A stretch of 10,737 nt of DNA from Deltaproteobacteria bacterium (GTDB taxonomy: Bacteria > Desulfobacterota > Syntrophobacteria > BM002): positions 1-10,737 of the forward strand of contig JAGFXI010000039.1 of NCBI GenBank assembly GCA_017861095.1. Reading direction: 5' to 3'. The position numbers and the translations under genes were made by a program. Below the pieces are notes generated by a model, which saw only the letters and a list, made by a program, of their open reading frames with translations, was not told where the DNA came from and searched no databases. This document shows positions 1-6,258 of the stretch, in pieces; positions within the stretch are counted from its first letter, which is position 1, and each line of letters opens with the position of its first letter.

Positions 1-185
1 TCGATCTCTTCTCCAGACCGGAGGCGGTAGCTTGCCTTCTGGAGCCCGCCGCCGACCTTGACACGCCCCTGCTCGATGAGCCTCTGGGCCTGATTACGAG
101 ACAGCCCGAGAGGGACACGGGTTACAAAGACGTCAAGCCGCGTAGCAGCATCCTGTACAGAGACCTCGATATGGTACTCAGCCAC
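1..185 (-). CDS. RluA/RluD-family pseudouridine synthase, N-terminal fragment (S4 domain)
   Basis: Partial gene: 61 codons from a GTG start at 185, running off the left edge of the window. My translation begins VAEYHIEVSVQDAATRLDVF and continues through a region with RLDVF, LSRNQAQRLIEQGRVKV and a YRLRSGEEI ending. This is the S4 RNA-binding module that opens RluD-type 23S rRNA pseudouridine synthases (RLDxFL, LSRSxxQxLIxxGxVxVNG, YxLxxGDxI). The catalytic domain with its RLD aspartate would lie outside the window, so the exact target uridines cannot be judged. An AGGAG lies only three bases before the GTG, a slightly short spacing, and no better in-frame start was seen. The usual VNG of the S4 loop reads VGG here. 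TlyA or another S4 protein is a less likely alternative, since the YRLRSGEEI segment favours RluD. The gene follows the PIN/TRAM gene, separated by a repeat element. Confidence 0.8.
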   Translation of the reverse strand, partial: MAEYHIEVSVQDAATRLDVFVTRVPLGLSRNQAQRLIEQGRVKVGGGLQKASYRLRSGEEI

Positions 186-201
186 TGTCTCCTGCGAGTT
201 C

Positions 202-246
202 AAATCCCCCTCCGCCCCCCTTTGCCAAAGGGGGGGTGGGGGGATT
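202..246. repeat. C/G-run palindromic repeat, copy R1
   Basis: The core CCCCCCTTTG-CC-AAAGGGGGG is an inverted repeat, framed by an AAATCCCCC tail on the left and a GGGGGGATT tail on the right, so the element is nearly symmetrical. On the minus strand it is preceded by a tail (267-247) containing GCGACAGGAAAACACGG, resembling the tail of copy R2. It fills much of the gap between the PIN/TRAM gene and the pseudouridine synthase, ending about 17 nt before the GTG start of the latter. There is no T-run after the hairpin, so it is not a typical intrinsic terminator, though it may form an RNA hairpin. Confidence 0.85.
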
Positions 247-347
247 CCCGTGTTTTCCTGTCGCCACGTCGAACTGTTGGACCACTCCGCCGCCGGGCAA
301 GGTCCCACTGAGCGACCGTGACCGAGAAGCAGCGCAATGTCGGCCCG

Positions 348-1376
348 TCACTGGCGGCGATGGGGGGCATCTTCTTTGAGAATGGTAAAGATCATCCGTC
401 CTGCGGTGGTCTGCAGGATGCTCGTCACCGCCGCCTCCACATCTTGCCCCAGATACCTACTGGCATTTTCCACCACCACCATGGTGCCGTCATCCAGGTA
501 GGCGACACCCTGCCCCTGTTCCTTTCCCTCCCGCATGATGTGCAAATGCAGCACTTCACCCGGAAGCACCATCGGTTTGAGGGAGTTAGCCAACTGGTTG
601 ATGTTGAGAACGGATAGGCCTTGAAGTTGAGCCACCTTGTTGAGGTTAAAGTCGTTGGTAACGATCTTGCCATGAAACTCCCGGGCAAGGGCGATCAGTT
701 TGTTATCCACATCGTGGATTCTGGCAAAATCCTGGTCTACGATCTTGATCTCAATCTTGCCGTCCTTCCTCATCCGGTTGAGGATGTCCAGCCCGCGCCT
801 GCCCCGAGCCCGCTTCAGGCTATCCGCCGAGTCAGCGATGTGCTGGAGCTCCTGGAGCACGAACTGAGGAACGAGAAGTGGCCCTTCCAAAAACCCGGTC
901 TCGCAGATATCAGCGATACGCCCATCGATGATGGCACTTGTGTCGAGGATCTTATCGCTGCCCCGTCTACCCGGTCCCTTGCTCAGAATGGGCCATCCGG
1001 GCCACCTGAACTCCTCCACCTTCTTCCCGCCCAGAACGAGACCGATGTACCCGAAGACACAGCTCAGAATCACCGAGATGGATATTCTGATGGCACTGTT
1101 CTGCAGGCCGCTGAAAGCATAGCCCAGGAGCTGGGCGATAACCAGGCCAAGGAACAGTCCGAGAGTGCTGCCGAAGATCACCTTAAGGGGCAGCCTCTTG
1201 ATAATTTTCTCGAGGGATAACGCAAAAAATGCAAAGATGAAGCCGGTGAGAGTCCCCACCCACTTAACCCAGGGGCCCAGCTCGTCGAGTGCTGGCAGTT
1301 GTGTGGCCAGTAGGTAGCCACTGACCGAACACACTACCACCAGTAGTAAACGAAGGATAGTCTGGGCGACGTTCAT
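348..1376 (-). CDS. YacL-type membrane PIN/TRAM domain protein (putative RNase)
   Basis: A 342-residue protein. The start at 1376 is chosen over longer in-frame starts because AGGAGGTG lies 8-9 nt upstream and a hydrophobic segment follows at once. Four likely membrane segments lie at about 7-26, 38-56, 68-86 and 96-116. A PIN-like nuclease domain covers about 142-262, with candidate metal-binding acids D145 (LDTSAIIDGR), E176 (LQEL), D222/D224 (DVDNKL) and D242 (TNDFNL). A TRAM RNA-binding domain follows at about 268-332 (from LPGEV to the AGRMIFTILK ending). This order matches the B. subtilis YacL family, which commonly lies next to CarD and ispD. All PIN acids appear intact, so ribonuclease activity at the membrane is plausible, but the family's substrate is poorly known. 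The gene follows carD by 115 nt and is probably cotranscribed with it. No ispD follows here; instead there is a repeat element and then a pseudouridine synthase. Confidence 0.9.
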   Translation of the reverse strand: MNVAQTILRLLLVVVCSVSGYLLATQLPALDELGPWVKWVGTLTGFIFAFFALSLEKIIKRLPLKVIFGSTLGLFLGLVIAQLLGYAFSGLQNSAIRISISVILSCVFGYIGLVLGGKKVEEFRWPGWPILSKGPGRRGSDKILDTSAIIDGRIADICETGFLEGPLLVPQFVLQELQHIADSADSLKRARGRRGLDILNRMRKDGKIEIKIVDQDFARIHDVDNKLIALAREFHGKIVTNDFNLNKVAQLQGLSVLNINQLANSLKPMVLPGEVLHLHIMREGKEQGQGVAYLDDGTMVVVENASRYLGQDVEAAVTSILQTTAGRMIFTILKEDAPHRRQ

Positions 1377-1491
1377 ACTCTTTTCACCTCCTTTCTCTCG
1401 TGGAATGCTTAAACGGCCGATCTCAGTATCGCCCGAACACTCAGCCAACACCCAACCCGCAGACAGTGGGATGCTGGTAGAAACACACCTG

Positions 1492-1974
1492 CTAGACGCT
1501 GAAAATTCCGAGGATATCCTCTTCCACCTGAGTCTTGTCAACATGTTTGGCAATCGATATTTCTTTGACGAGCAGATTTCGCGCCGTGTCTAGCATCTTT
1601 CTCTCGCCAAAGGAAAGCTCTTTGTCCTCGCGGAGCGTACATAGATCGCGGAGAACCTCCGCCAGGTCGAACAGAGAGCCAGTCTTGATCTTATCCATGT
1701 ACTCGCGGTAGCGACGATTCCAGTTCTGGTTCTCCGCTGCGCCCACTTTCGCCCTTAGGATATCGAAAATCTTAGGAACCTCTCTCGCCGAGATCACCTG
1801 GCGCAAGCCCACACTGTCGACGTTCTGAAGCGGTATCATGATCGTCATGTTGCTGTCTAGTATCTTAAGGATATAAAATTCTTGCTTACTGCCAGAAATA
1901 TCTCGTATCTCAATAGATTCTATGATTCCAACCCCGTGCGCCGGGTACACGGCTAAGTCCCCGATCTTGAACAT
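1492..1974 (-). CDS. carD: CarD/CdnL-family RNA polymerase-binding transcription regulator
   Basis: A 160-residue protein starting MFKIGDLAVYPAHGVGIIES. The N-terminal Tudor-like domain (about 1-60), with the FxxGDxVVYPxHGVGxI signature, binds the RNA polymerase beta subunit in this family. The C-terminal helical domain (about 65-155) contacts promoter DNA at the upstream edge of the bubble; the conserved tryptophan of that domain is visible as W85 in QNWNRRYRE. Known members stabilise open complexes, notably at rRNA promoters. ATG 1974 is preferred because AGGAGG lies 9 nt upstream; the longer GTG start at 1992 would put that Shine-Dalgarno inside the coding region. The length is typical of the family. 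A promoter with an overlapping palindrome lies about 230 nt upstream, and the membrane PIN/TRAM gene follows, a common pairing. Confidence 0.95.
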   Translation of the reverse strand: MFKIGDLAVYPAHGVGIIESIEIRDISGSKQEFYILKILDSNMTIMIPLQNVDSVGLRQVISAREVPKIFDILRAKVGAAENQNWNRRYREYMDKIKTGSLFDLAEVLRDLCTLREDKELSFGERKMLDTARNLLVKEISIAKHVDKTQVEEDILGIFSV

Positions 1975-2202
1975 GACCGCCTTCCTCCTCACGGAGCTTT
2001 AACCGCCTCTCTCGAGGCCGAGAGTAATCTCCCCAGCGAGACCCTGAAGCTCTCCTGGACGAAGCCTTCACACTACGGGTAGTGGCCCAGTCGAGTCTTC
2101 GCCAGCTGGAAAATCTCTTCCCTGCTTGCCCCACCTGAGCATCGACATGTCCGGATCCGAGTGTGAATTCATAGGATGGACACACGTCTCCTACAGTAAC
2201 AA

Positions 2203-2233
2203 ATTATAATAGCATTTCTTTGTTTGCCTTCAA
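2203..2233 (-). promoter_or_regulatory. Predicted sigma70-type promoter of carD
   Basis: On the minus strand a perfect TATAAT (2208-2203) lies 19 nt after TTGAAG (2233-2228). The overlapping hexamer TATTAT (2211-2206) gives a better 16-nt spacer. The surrounding DNA is markedly more AT-rich than its neighbours. The predicted start near 2196 leaves a leader of about 220 nt before carD. Confidence 0.5.
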
Positions 2234-2240
2234 AGGCAAA
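2223..2240. promoter_or_regulatory. 18-bp palindrome over the carD -35 region (candidate operator)
   Basis: TTTGCCTT-CA-AAGGCAAA is a perfect inverted repeat with 8-bp arms and a 2-bp centre. It covers the predicted -35 hexamer of carD, the usual place for a repressor dimer site. It has no T-run and lies in an AT-rich island, so a DNA-level binding site is more likely than an RNA hairpin. The regulator is unknown. Confidence 0.5.
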
Positions 2241-2380
2241 TTTAGCTGCGTAGGCCACCTGGAGACGAGTCGGAATATACGACCACCGCATCGGAACAGG
2301 GCACAGTTCTCTCTCGCCCCGATGATGCTCTTACCTCTTCCCTGTGATACCTATTCAAAAAAGGACTGACGCGGGAAACT

Positions 2381-2974
2381 TCAGGCGAGCGATTGCGGGA
2401 TGGGCTTCGCGTTCACCACCGTCATCGCCTTCTCAAGGCCATCGGTCAAGAGGTTCGTAATCGCCGCCGCAGCGCCGGCCACCACGTTAGGAATCTCGGC
2501 CCATTGATCCGCGGACCAGGGGCTTAGCACGTACCTCTCAGGCGACTCGCCGTGGCCGGGCCTACCAATGCCGATCTTGAGTCTGACGTATTGGGTGATC
2601 CCGAGAGTCTCATGGATGGACTGAACGCCTCGATGCCCGCCGGTCCCTCCCCCGGGAACAAGTCGGATGCGTCCAAATTCCAAGTCCAGATCATCCTGGA
2701 TAACCACGAGATGTTCTGGGGACAGGCTGAAGTAGCGCATGAGGGCCGCCACCGCCTCACCACTTCGGTTCATAAAGGTCTGAGGTTTGACCAGAATCAC
2801 CGGGTGACCGGCAATAGCACCTCGGCCCCACAGACTTTCGGCTCGTTCTCTCGTGAGTCGAATCCCGTGATCGTTCCCCAGGTGGTCTACCACCTGAAAG
2901 CCAAGGTTGTGCCGTGTCGAGCGGTAGGCTTCACCAGGATTCCCAAGGCCGACGACGAGATGCACGGGGCGCAC
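2381..2974 (-). CDS. pth: Peptidyl-tRNA hydrolase
   Basis: A 197-residue cytoplasmic enzyme that hydrolyses the ester bond of peptidyl-tRNAs released from stalled ribosomes, recycling tRNA. The family signature opens the protein (LVVGLGNPGEAYRSTRHN), with the active-site asparagine as N12 and the catalytic histidine as H22. Further landmarks are TFMNRSG (66-72, with N69), the DDLDL segment with D94/D95, and GGTGGHRGVQSI (109-120). E. coli Pth has asparagine (N114) in GGHNG, where this protein has R115; H114 and the flanking glycines are kept. Length is normal (E. coli 194). The ATG at 2974 lies 27 nt after the rplY stop codon, and rplY-pth is a very common pair, so the two are probably cotranscribed. 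A long non-coding gap follows. Confidence 0.97.
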   Translation of the reverse strand: MRPVHLVVGLGNPGEAYRSTRHNLGFQVVDHLGNDHGIRLTRERAESLWGRGAIAGHPVILVKPQTFMNRSGEAVAALMRYFSLSPEHLVVIQDDLDLEFGRIRLVPGGGTGGHRGVQSIHETLGITQYVRLKIGIGRPGHGESPERYVLSPWSADQWAEIPNVVAGAAAAITNLLTDGLEKAMTVVNAKPIPQSLA

Positions 2975-3001
2975 TCCGTGAGGCGGCCGACACCGGAACC
3001 G

Positions 3002-3649
3002 TTACTCTTCAGTCTCTTCTGTCTCCGGAGCCGCCCCAGCCAACTCCTCTCCCTCAGCGAGGGCTGCGGGCTTCTCTTCCACTCTCTTCGGCGCGAGCAC
3101 GGTGGCGAGCGTAAGTCGCGGATCCGACAGCAATTCAACACCTTCTGGAGTCCGGAGATCGGACACATGAAGCGAATGCCCCATGGTAAGAGAGCTCACA
3201 TCCAGCTCGAGAGTGTCGGGAATCCGGTCCGGGAGGCACGAAATCTCCACCGACCGCAGCACTTGCTGGAGCATACCGCCCGCGCTAACCCCAACGGGAT
3301 CGCCGACAAGATTGATGGGGACCTCCACGGTAATCTTCCTATCCATCGAAATCCCGAGGAAATCCACATGGAGGATGTTACGCTTCACCGGATCTACCTG
3401 AATCTCGCGAATCATGGCTCGCTGATTTCGCGTGGACTCGCCGTCGGTTATCGTGAGATCGATGAGGATATTTTCAGCCGAGGCGGTACTTGTTGCCTTT
3501 TCGAGGTCCCCGGGACTCACCGACAACAGGGTGCTCTCAAGGGCACGGCCGTAGAGCACTGCTGGAACGAGAGATTGACGCCGGAGACTGCGAGCTGCGC
3601 CCTTTCCTGAAGTCTTCCGTACCTGCGCCGTTAGCGCCACCGTATGCAT
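3002..3649 (-). CDS. rplY: 50S ribosomal protein L25, long CTC/TL5 form
   Basis: A 215-residue protein of the two-domain L25 form. The N-terminal domain (about 5-95) carries the 5S rRNA-binding L25 fold, recognisable from RKTSGKGAARSLRRQSLVPAV, LYGR and the REIQVDPVKRNILHVDF segment. The C-terminal beta domain (about 100-190) starts with ITVEVPINLVGDPVGV, followed by GGMLQQVLRSVEISCLP and the LELDVSSLTMGHSLHVSDL stretch. The final 25 residues form an acidic Glu/Ala-rich tail. This matches TL5 of Thermus and the general stress protein CTC of Bacillus, rather than the short E. coli L25. The ATG at 3649 has AAGGAGG four bases upstream, strong but slightly close. The gene stands between prs and pth, a widespread order. 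A perfect hairpin lies about 30 nt upstream and may influence its expression. Confidence 0.96.
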   Translation of the reverse strand: MHTVALTAQVRKTSGKGAARSLRRQSLVPAVLYGRALESTLLSVSPGDLEKATSTASAENILIDLTITDGESTRNQRAMIREIQVDPVKRNILHVDFLGISMDRKITVEVPINLVGDPVGVSAGGMLQQVLRSVEISCLPDRIPDTLELDVSSLTMGHSLHVSDLRTPEGVELLSDPRLTLATVLAPKRVEEKPAALAEGEELAGAAPETEETEE

Positions 3650-3679
3650 GGTTCCTCCTTAGATGGAAGGGTAAGACGA

Positions 3680-3714
3680 CGATGGGAGGCGTCCCACCTG
3701 CACGCCTCCCATCG
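3680..3714 (-). promoter_or_regulatory. Perfect 13-bp hairpin in the prs-rplY leader
   Basis: CGATGGGAGGCGT (3680-3692) and ACGCCTCCCATCG (3702-3714) are exact inverted copies around a 9-nt loop. In the minus-strand transcript the hairpin falls between the prs stop and the rplY Shine-Dalgarno (3660-3654). No T-run follows on either strand, so it is not a classic intrinsic terminator. The downstream arm contains CCTCC, which could alternatively pair with the GGAGG of the rplY ribosome-binding site. It could be an attenuator, a translational switch or an mRNA processing or stability element. Confidence 0.6.
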
Positions 3715-3762
3715 GGGTATCTTCTCGTGTCACTATCTCACTGCCGTGATCAATGCCTCACC

Positions 3763-4707
3763 TTAGACAAACAGAGAACTCACCGAATCGTTCAAGTGGG
3801 TGCGCTTAATGGCCTCACCGAGAAGCCCGGCCACCGAGAGCACCCGAATCTTCTTGCAGGCCCTTGCCTCAGGCTTGAGCGGAATGCTGTCGGTGACGAT
3901 GAGATTCTCGATAGACGAGTTCTCGATCCGCTCCACCGCTGGGCCGGAGAGCACCGCATGAGTACAACAGGCGTTCACCGAGGCTGCGCCATTGTCCGTT
4001 AGGGCCTTCGCCGCTTCCGTGAGGGTCCCACCCGTATCCACCATATCGTCGAGGATAATCGTCGGCTTCCCCTTCACGTCGCCGACAACCTGCATCGCCT
4101 TCGCCAGCCCTCCCTTGTCACGCCGCTTGTCGATAATCGCCAACAAGGCGTCTAGTCGCTTGGCAAAGGCTCTCGCCCGTTCCACGCCTCCGGCGTCGGG
4201 AGAAACGATGACGAGATTGTCTTTGAAATACTCACGAATATAGGCGAGCATAACCGGAGCCGCGAAGAGATTATCCACGGGTATATTGAAGAAGCCTTGG
4301 ATCTGATTGGCGTGAAGATCGAGAGAGATTAACCGGTGCCCTCCGGCGACCGTGATGAGATCTGCCACCAGCTTGGCACTGATGGGAACCCGAGGAGCCA
4401 CCTTTCGGTCTTGTCGCGCGTAACCGTAGTACGGCAGGACGACATTGATGCGCCATGCCGACGCTCGCTTGAGGGCATCGATGATGATGAGAAGCTCCAT
4501 CAGATTGTGATTCACCGGGGTAGATGTGGACTGGAGAACGAAGACGTCTCGCCCCCGGACATTCTCGCCGATCTCAACCATGATCTCCCCGTCGGCAAAG
4601 GTGGAGACCAAAGCCTTACCCAACGGGATCTGGAGGTGGTCGCAGACGCTTACTGCAAGATCCCGATTGGAGTTGCCGCAAAAGAGCTTCAGCCGGTCAA
4701 GGATCAT
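3763..4707 (-). CDS. prs: Ribose-phosphate pyrophosphokinase (PRPP synthetase)
   Basis: A 314-residue cytoplasmic enzyme making PRPP from ribose 5-phosphate and ATP, the precursor for nucleotides, histidine, tryptophan and NAD. Visible landmarks are FADGE (37-41), the flexible-loop segment YYGYARQDRK (93-102), the DLHANQIQGFF segment (130-140) with H132, VSPDAGGVERARAFAKRL (168-185), DKRR (193-196), and the PRPP-loop signature ILDDMVDTGGTL (218-229). Length matches class I enzymes (E. coli 315). The start is set at ATG 4707 because it overlaps the ispE stop as ATGA, with GGTGGG a few bases upstream, and because the protein then aligns with the usual N-terminus. A longer GTG start at 4725 is possible but less likely. 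ispE-prs-rplY-pth is a classic bacterial gene order. Confidence 0.97.
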   Translation of the reverse strand: MILDRLKLFCGNSNRDLAVSVCDHLQIPLGKALVSTFADGEIMVEIGENVRGRDVFVLQSTSTPVNHNLMELLIIIDALKRASAWRINVVLPYYGYARQDRKVAPRVPISAKLVADLITVAGGHRLISLDLHANQIQGFFNIPVDNLFAAPVMLAYIREYFKDNLVIVSPDAGGVERARAFAKRLDALLAIIDKRRDKGGLAKAMQVVGDVKGKPTIILDDMVDTGGTLTEAAKALTDNGAASVNACCTHAVLSGPAVERIENSSIENLIVTDSIPLKPEARACKKIRVLSVAGLLGEAIKRTHLNDSVSSLFV

Positions 4708-5708
4708 GGGCATCCCACCAAACACGGAAAAGACGAATCGAGTGCTCCGTCCGAATCGTCGCCGACAACCTCATCGCGCCAACTGTCTCCACCAATAGTC
4801 GGCACCACAAAAGACTTGATTTCCAGCCTACCGCTCACCCGGTTCTGGCCAGCCTTGGCCTCATCTTCCGAGGCGAAAAGACCGACCAACGTGGGGCCGC
4901 TGCCGGTCATCAGCGCCGCCTGGGCTCCAGCAGCCAACAATGCTTGCCTGATTTCTTCGAGTTGGGGGTAGTGGCTGAAGACCAAGGGCTCGAAATCGTT
5001 GACCAGACAAGGCAGCAGGTCTTCCAGGGTCAAGCCCTGCCGGCCAAGGAGGCACCGGTGATAAGCGGTCACCTTTCCTGCTGGAATTGCACCTAGATTT
5101 CGTAAATTAGAACGATTCGCCTTGTTTGTCAATGCCAAATGCTCGTAGGCCCACCGCGTGGATACCTGAAAACCTGGGTCTACCAGCATGGTCCACACTT
5201 CCGGCACGGCGGCGACCGGGGTAAGGCGATCACCGATGCCCTCGGCCAGCGCTGCACCTCCCAGAAGGAAGAAGGGCACGTCCGCCCCGAGTCTGACCGC
5301 CAGACTGTGGAGGTCTTGATTCGCAAGGCAACGGCCCAAGAGCTCGTTCACCCCTTTCAGCGTCGCCGCCGCATCACTGCTCCCACCGCCCAGGCCGGCG
5401 CCGACGGGAATCCGCTTGTGCAGCTCAAGCCGCACACCAGCATCGCTTCCGCAGTGACGGAGAATCAGCTGGGCGGCACGGTGGACAAGATTTCCTTGAT
5501 CCCTGGGCAGGTCGCTATCCGGACAAATGAGTTCAATGCCGCTCGGGGCCGACTGCACGCACACTACGTCAAACAACCCGACGGGCACCATAAGGGACAC
5601 AATGTCGTGGTAACCGTCCGAACGGCGGCTGAGGACCCTGAGTCCAAGATTGATCTTCGCCGGGGCGCGAAGAGTGAGCACCCGGGCGCTACCGAGTTTT
5701 TTGGACAT
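4704..5708 (-). CDS. ispE: 4-diphosphocytidyl-2-C-methyl-D-erythritol kinase
   Basis: A 334-residue GHMP-family kinase of the MEP isoprenoid pathway, phosphorylating the 2-hydroxyl of CDP-methylerythritol. Landmarks are APAKINLGLRV (15-25, with K18 and N20), RRSDGYHDIVSLM (28-40), the glycine-rich ATP loop PVGAGLGGGSSDAA (101-114), GADVPFFLLGG (141-151) with the likely catalytic D143, and MTGSGPTLVGLF (267-278). The kinase ends near residue 305. A tail of about 25 residues rich in Asp and Ser follows and runs into the prs start, making the protein longer than E. coli IspE (283). ATG 5708 overlaps the DUF1844 gene by 20 nt and has no strong Shine-Dalgarno, so translation may depend on coupling. 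An in-frame ATG at 5756 would add 16 low-complexity residues and is less likely. Its stop forms ATGA with prs. Confidence 0.95.
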   Translation of the reverse strand: MSKKLGSARVLTLRAPAKINLGLRVLSRRSDGYHDIVSLMVPVGLFDVVCVQSAPSGIELICPDSDLPRDQGNLVHRAAQLILRHCGSDAGVRLELHKRIPVGAGLGGGSSDAAATLKGVNELLGRCLANQDLHSLAVRLGADVPFFLLGGAALAEGIGDRLTPVAAVPEVWTMLVDPGFQVSTRWAYEHLALTNKANRSNLRNLGAIPAGKVTAYHRCLLGRQGLTLEDLLPCLVNDFEPLVFSHYPQLEEIRQALLAAGAQAALMTGSGPTLVGLFASEDEAKAGQNRVSGRLEIKSFVVPTIGGDSWRDEVVGDDSDGALDSSFPCLVGCP

Positions 5709-6114
5709 ACCGCAGCCGGAGGTCGTAGAGGATGTGCTTGAGGAGGCTCTCCTCATCCTTCGTCAAGTTTCCCCGAGTCTTCTCTTCCAGCAGGGCGATG
5801 AGGTCGATCGTCTGCTTTGCCAGAGGCAAATCCACCTCATTCTTGCCGGTAGCCGGGTCCGGGTAATCCCCTAGGTGGAGCAGTGCCGAGGTGTTGAGGG
5901 AAAAGATGAAGGTGGAGAAGGTGATCATCGGGAGGGGGGCCTGCCGGGCACTCTCTTCCCTCGTCGCTTCCGGTTCGGCGCCCTCCCGGGTCCGGGGCTC
6001 AGCCGATTCCGCCTGCTTGTCGGCCTGAGCCTTCTCCTTGGCTTCCCCCTCTCCGGTGAACCGGCGACGATCCTTGACTGCAAAACCCTTTTCTTCCATC
6101 TCTTCACTAGCCAT
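5689..6114 (-). CDS. DUF1844 domain protein
   Basis: A 141-residue protein. Residues 1-60 are charged and Ala/Glu/Lys-rich (EGEAKEKAQADKQAESAEP), probably disordered. Residues 61-138 form the conserved DUF1844 domain, starting PLPMITFSTFIFSLNTSALL, followed by HLGDYPDPATGK, DLPLAKQTIDLIALLEEKT, TKDEESLLKHILYDLRLRYVQ. The domain is predicted mostly helical; its function is unknown. ATG 6114 is chosen because GAGGTG lies 8 nt upstream; the longer in-frame extension to 6210 has unrelated residues and approaches repeat R2. The gene overlaps ispE by 20 nt. DUF1844 proteins are often small genes in housekeeping operons of deep-branching Gram-negative bacteria, and the context here suggests cotranscription with ispE-prs without revealing a role. 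Confidence 0.88.
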   Translation of the reverse strand: MASEEMEEKGFAVKDRRRFTGEGEAKEKAQADKQAESAEPRTREGAEPEATREESARQAPLPMITFSTFIFSLNTSALLHLGDYPDPATGKNEVDLPLAKQTIDLIALLEEKTRGNLTKDEESLLKHILYDLRLRYVQKTR

Positions 6115-6193
6115 GGTTCTTTCACCTCGGTTGTCTGCAATCATTCCTTGGAGCACAAGAGAGCTTGCAGCTCCTTTCGTCATTCCCATCTTT

Positions 6194-6256
6194 AAGCCCC
6201 CTTTTTTCAAAGGGGGGTTGGGCGGATCTCCATGTTTCCATGTCTCCGTGTCGCCC
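6194..6256. repeat. Palindromic repeat copy R2 with ACATGGA micro-repeat tail
   Basis: The hairpin part (6194-6228) reads on the minus strand as GATCCGCCCAACCCCCC, then TTTGAAAAAAGGGGGCTT, so CCCCCTTT pairs with AAAGGGGG. Just before it on that strand, starting a few bases after the serA stop, lies a tail of imperfect 8-9-nt units: GACACGGA, GACATGGAA, ACATGGA. A similar tail adjoins copy R1. As the first structure after serA the hairpin could stop transcription or protect the 3' end, but only short T-runs are present. Confidence 0.8.
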
Positions 6257-6258
6257 CT

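Larger units (their letters stand above)
1975..2380. other. Non-coding gap between pth and carD, with a long carD leader
   Basis: This 406-nt stretch has no credible gene; the open frame at 1910-2185 lacks recognisable content and overlaps the carD start. Positions 2203-2240 hold the carD promoter and palindrome listed separately, which implies a leader of roughly 220 nt. Within the leader a small inverted repeat (GCCTC at 2005-2009, GAGGC at 2014-2018) lies about 30 nt before the carD start and could fold in the RNA. On the pth side, CATCGG (2289-2294) and CCGATG (2319-2324) could pair across a 24-nt loop, but there is no T-run, so I do not call a terminator for the upstream operon. Confidence 0.6.

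Noticed and set aside
1910..2185. Minus-strand open frame of 91 codons in the carD leader
   Set aside because: No recognisable domain, overlaps the start of carD in another frame, and no convincing ribosome-binding site was seen.
2552..3610. Plus-strand open frame of 352 codons antisense to pth and rplY
   Set aside because: It spans two well-recognised minus-strand genes, its translation resembles no family I know, and it has the texture of a shadow frame.
6115..6210. N-terminal extension of the DUF1844 protein to 6210
   Set aside because: The extension has no conserved sequence and approaches repeat R2, and a good Shine-Dalgarno precedes the internal ATG at 6114.
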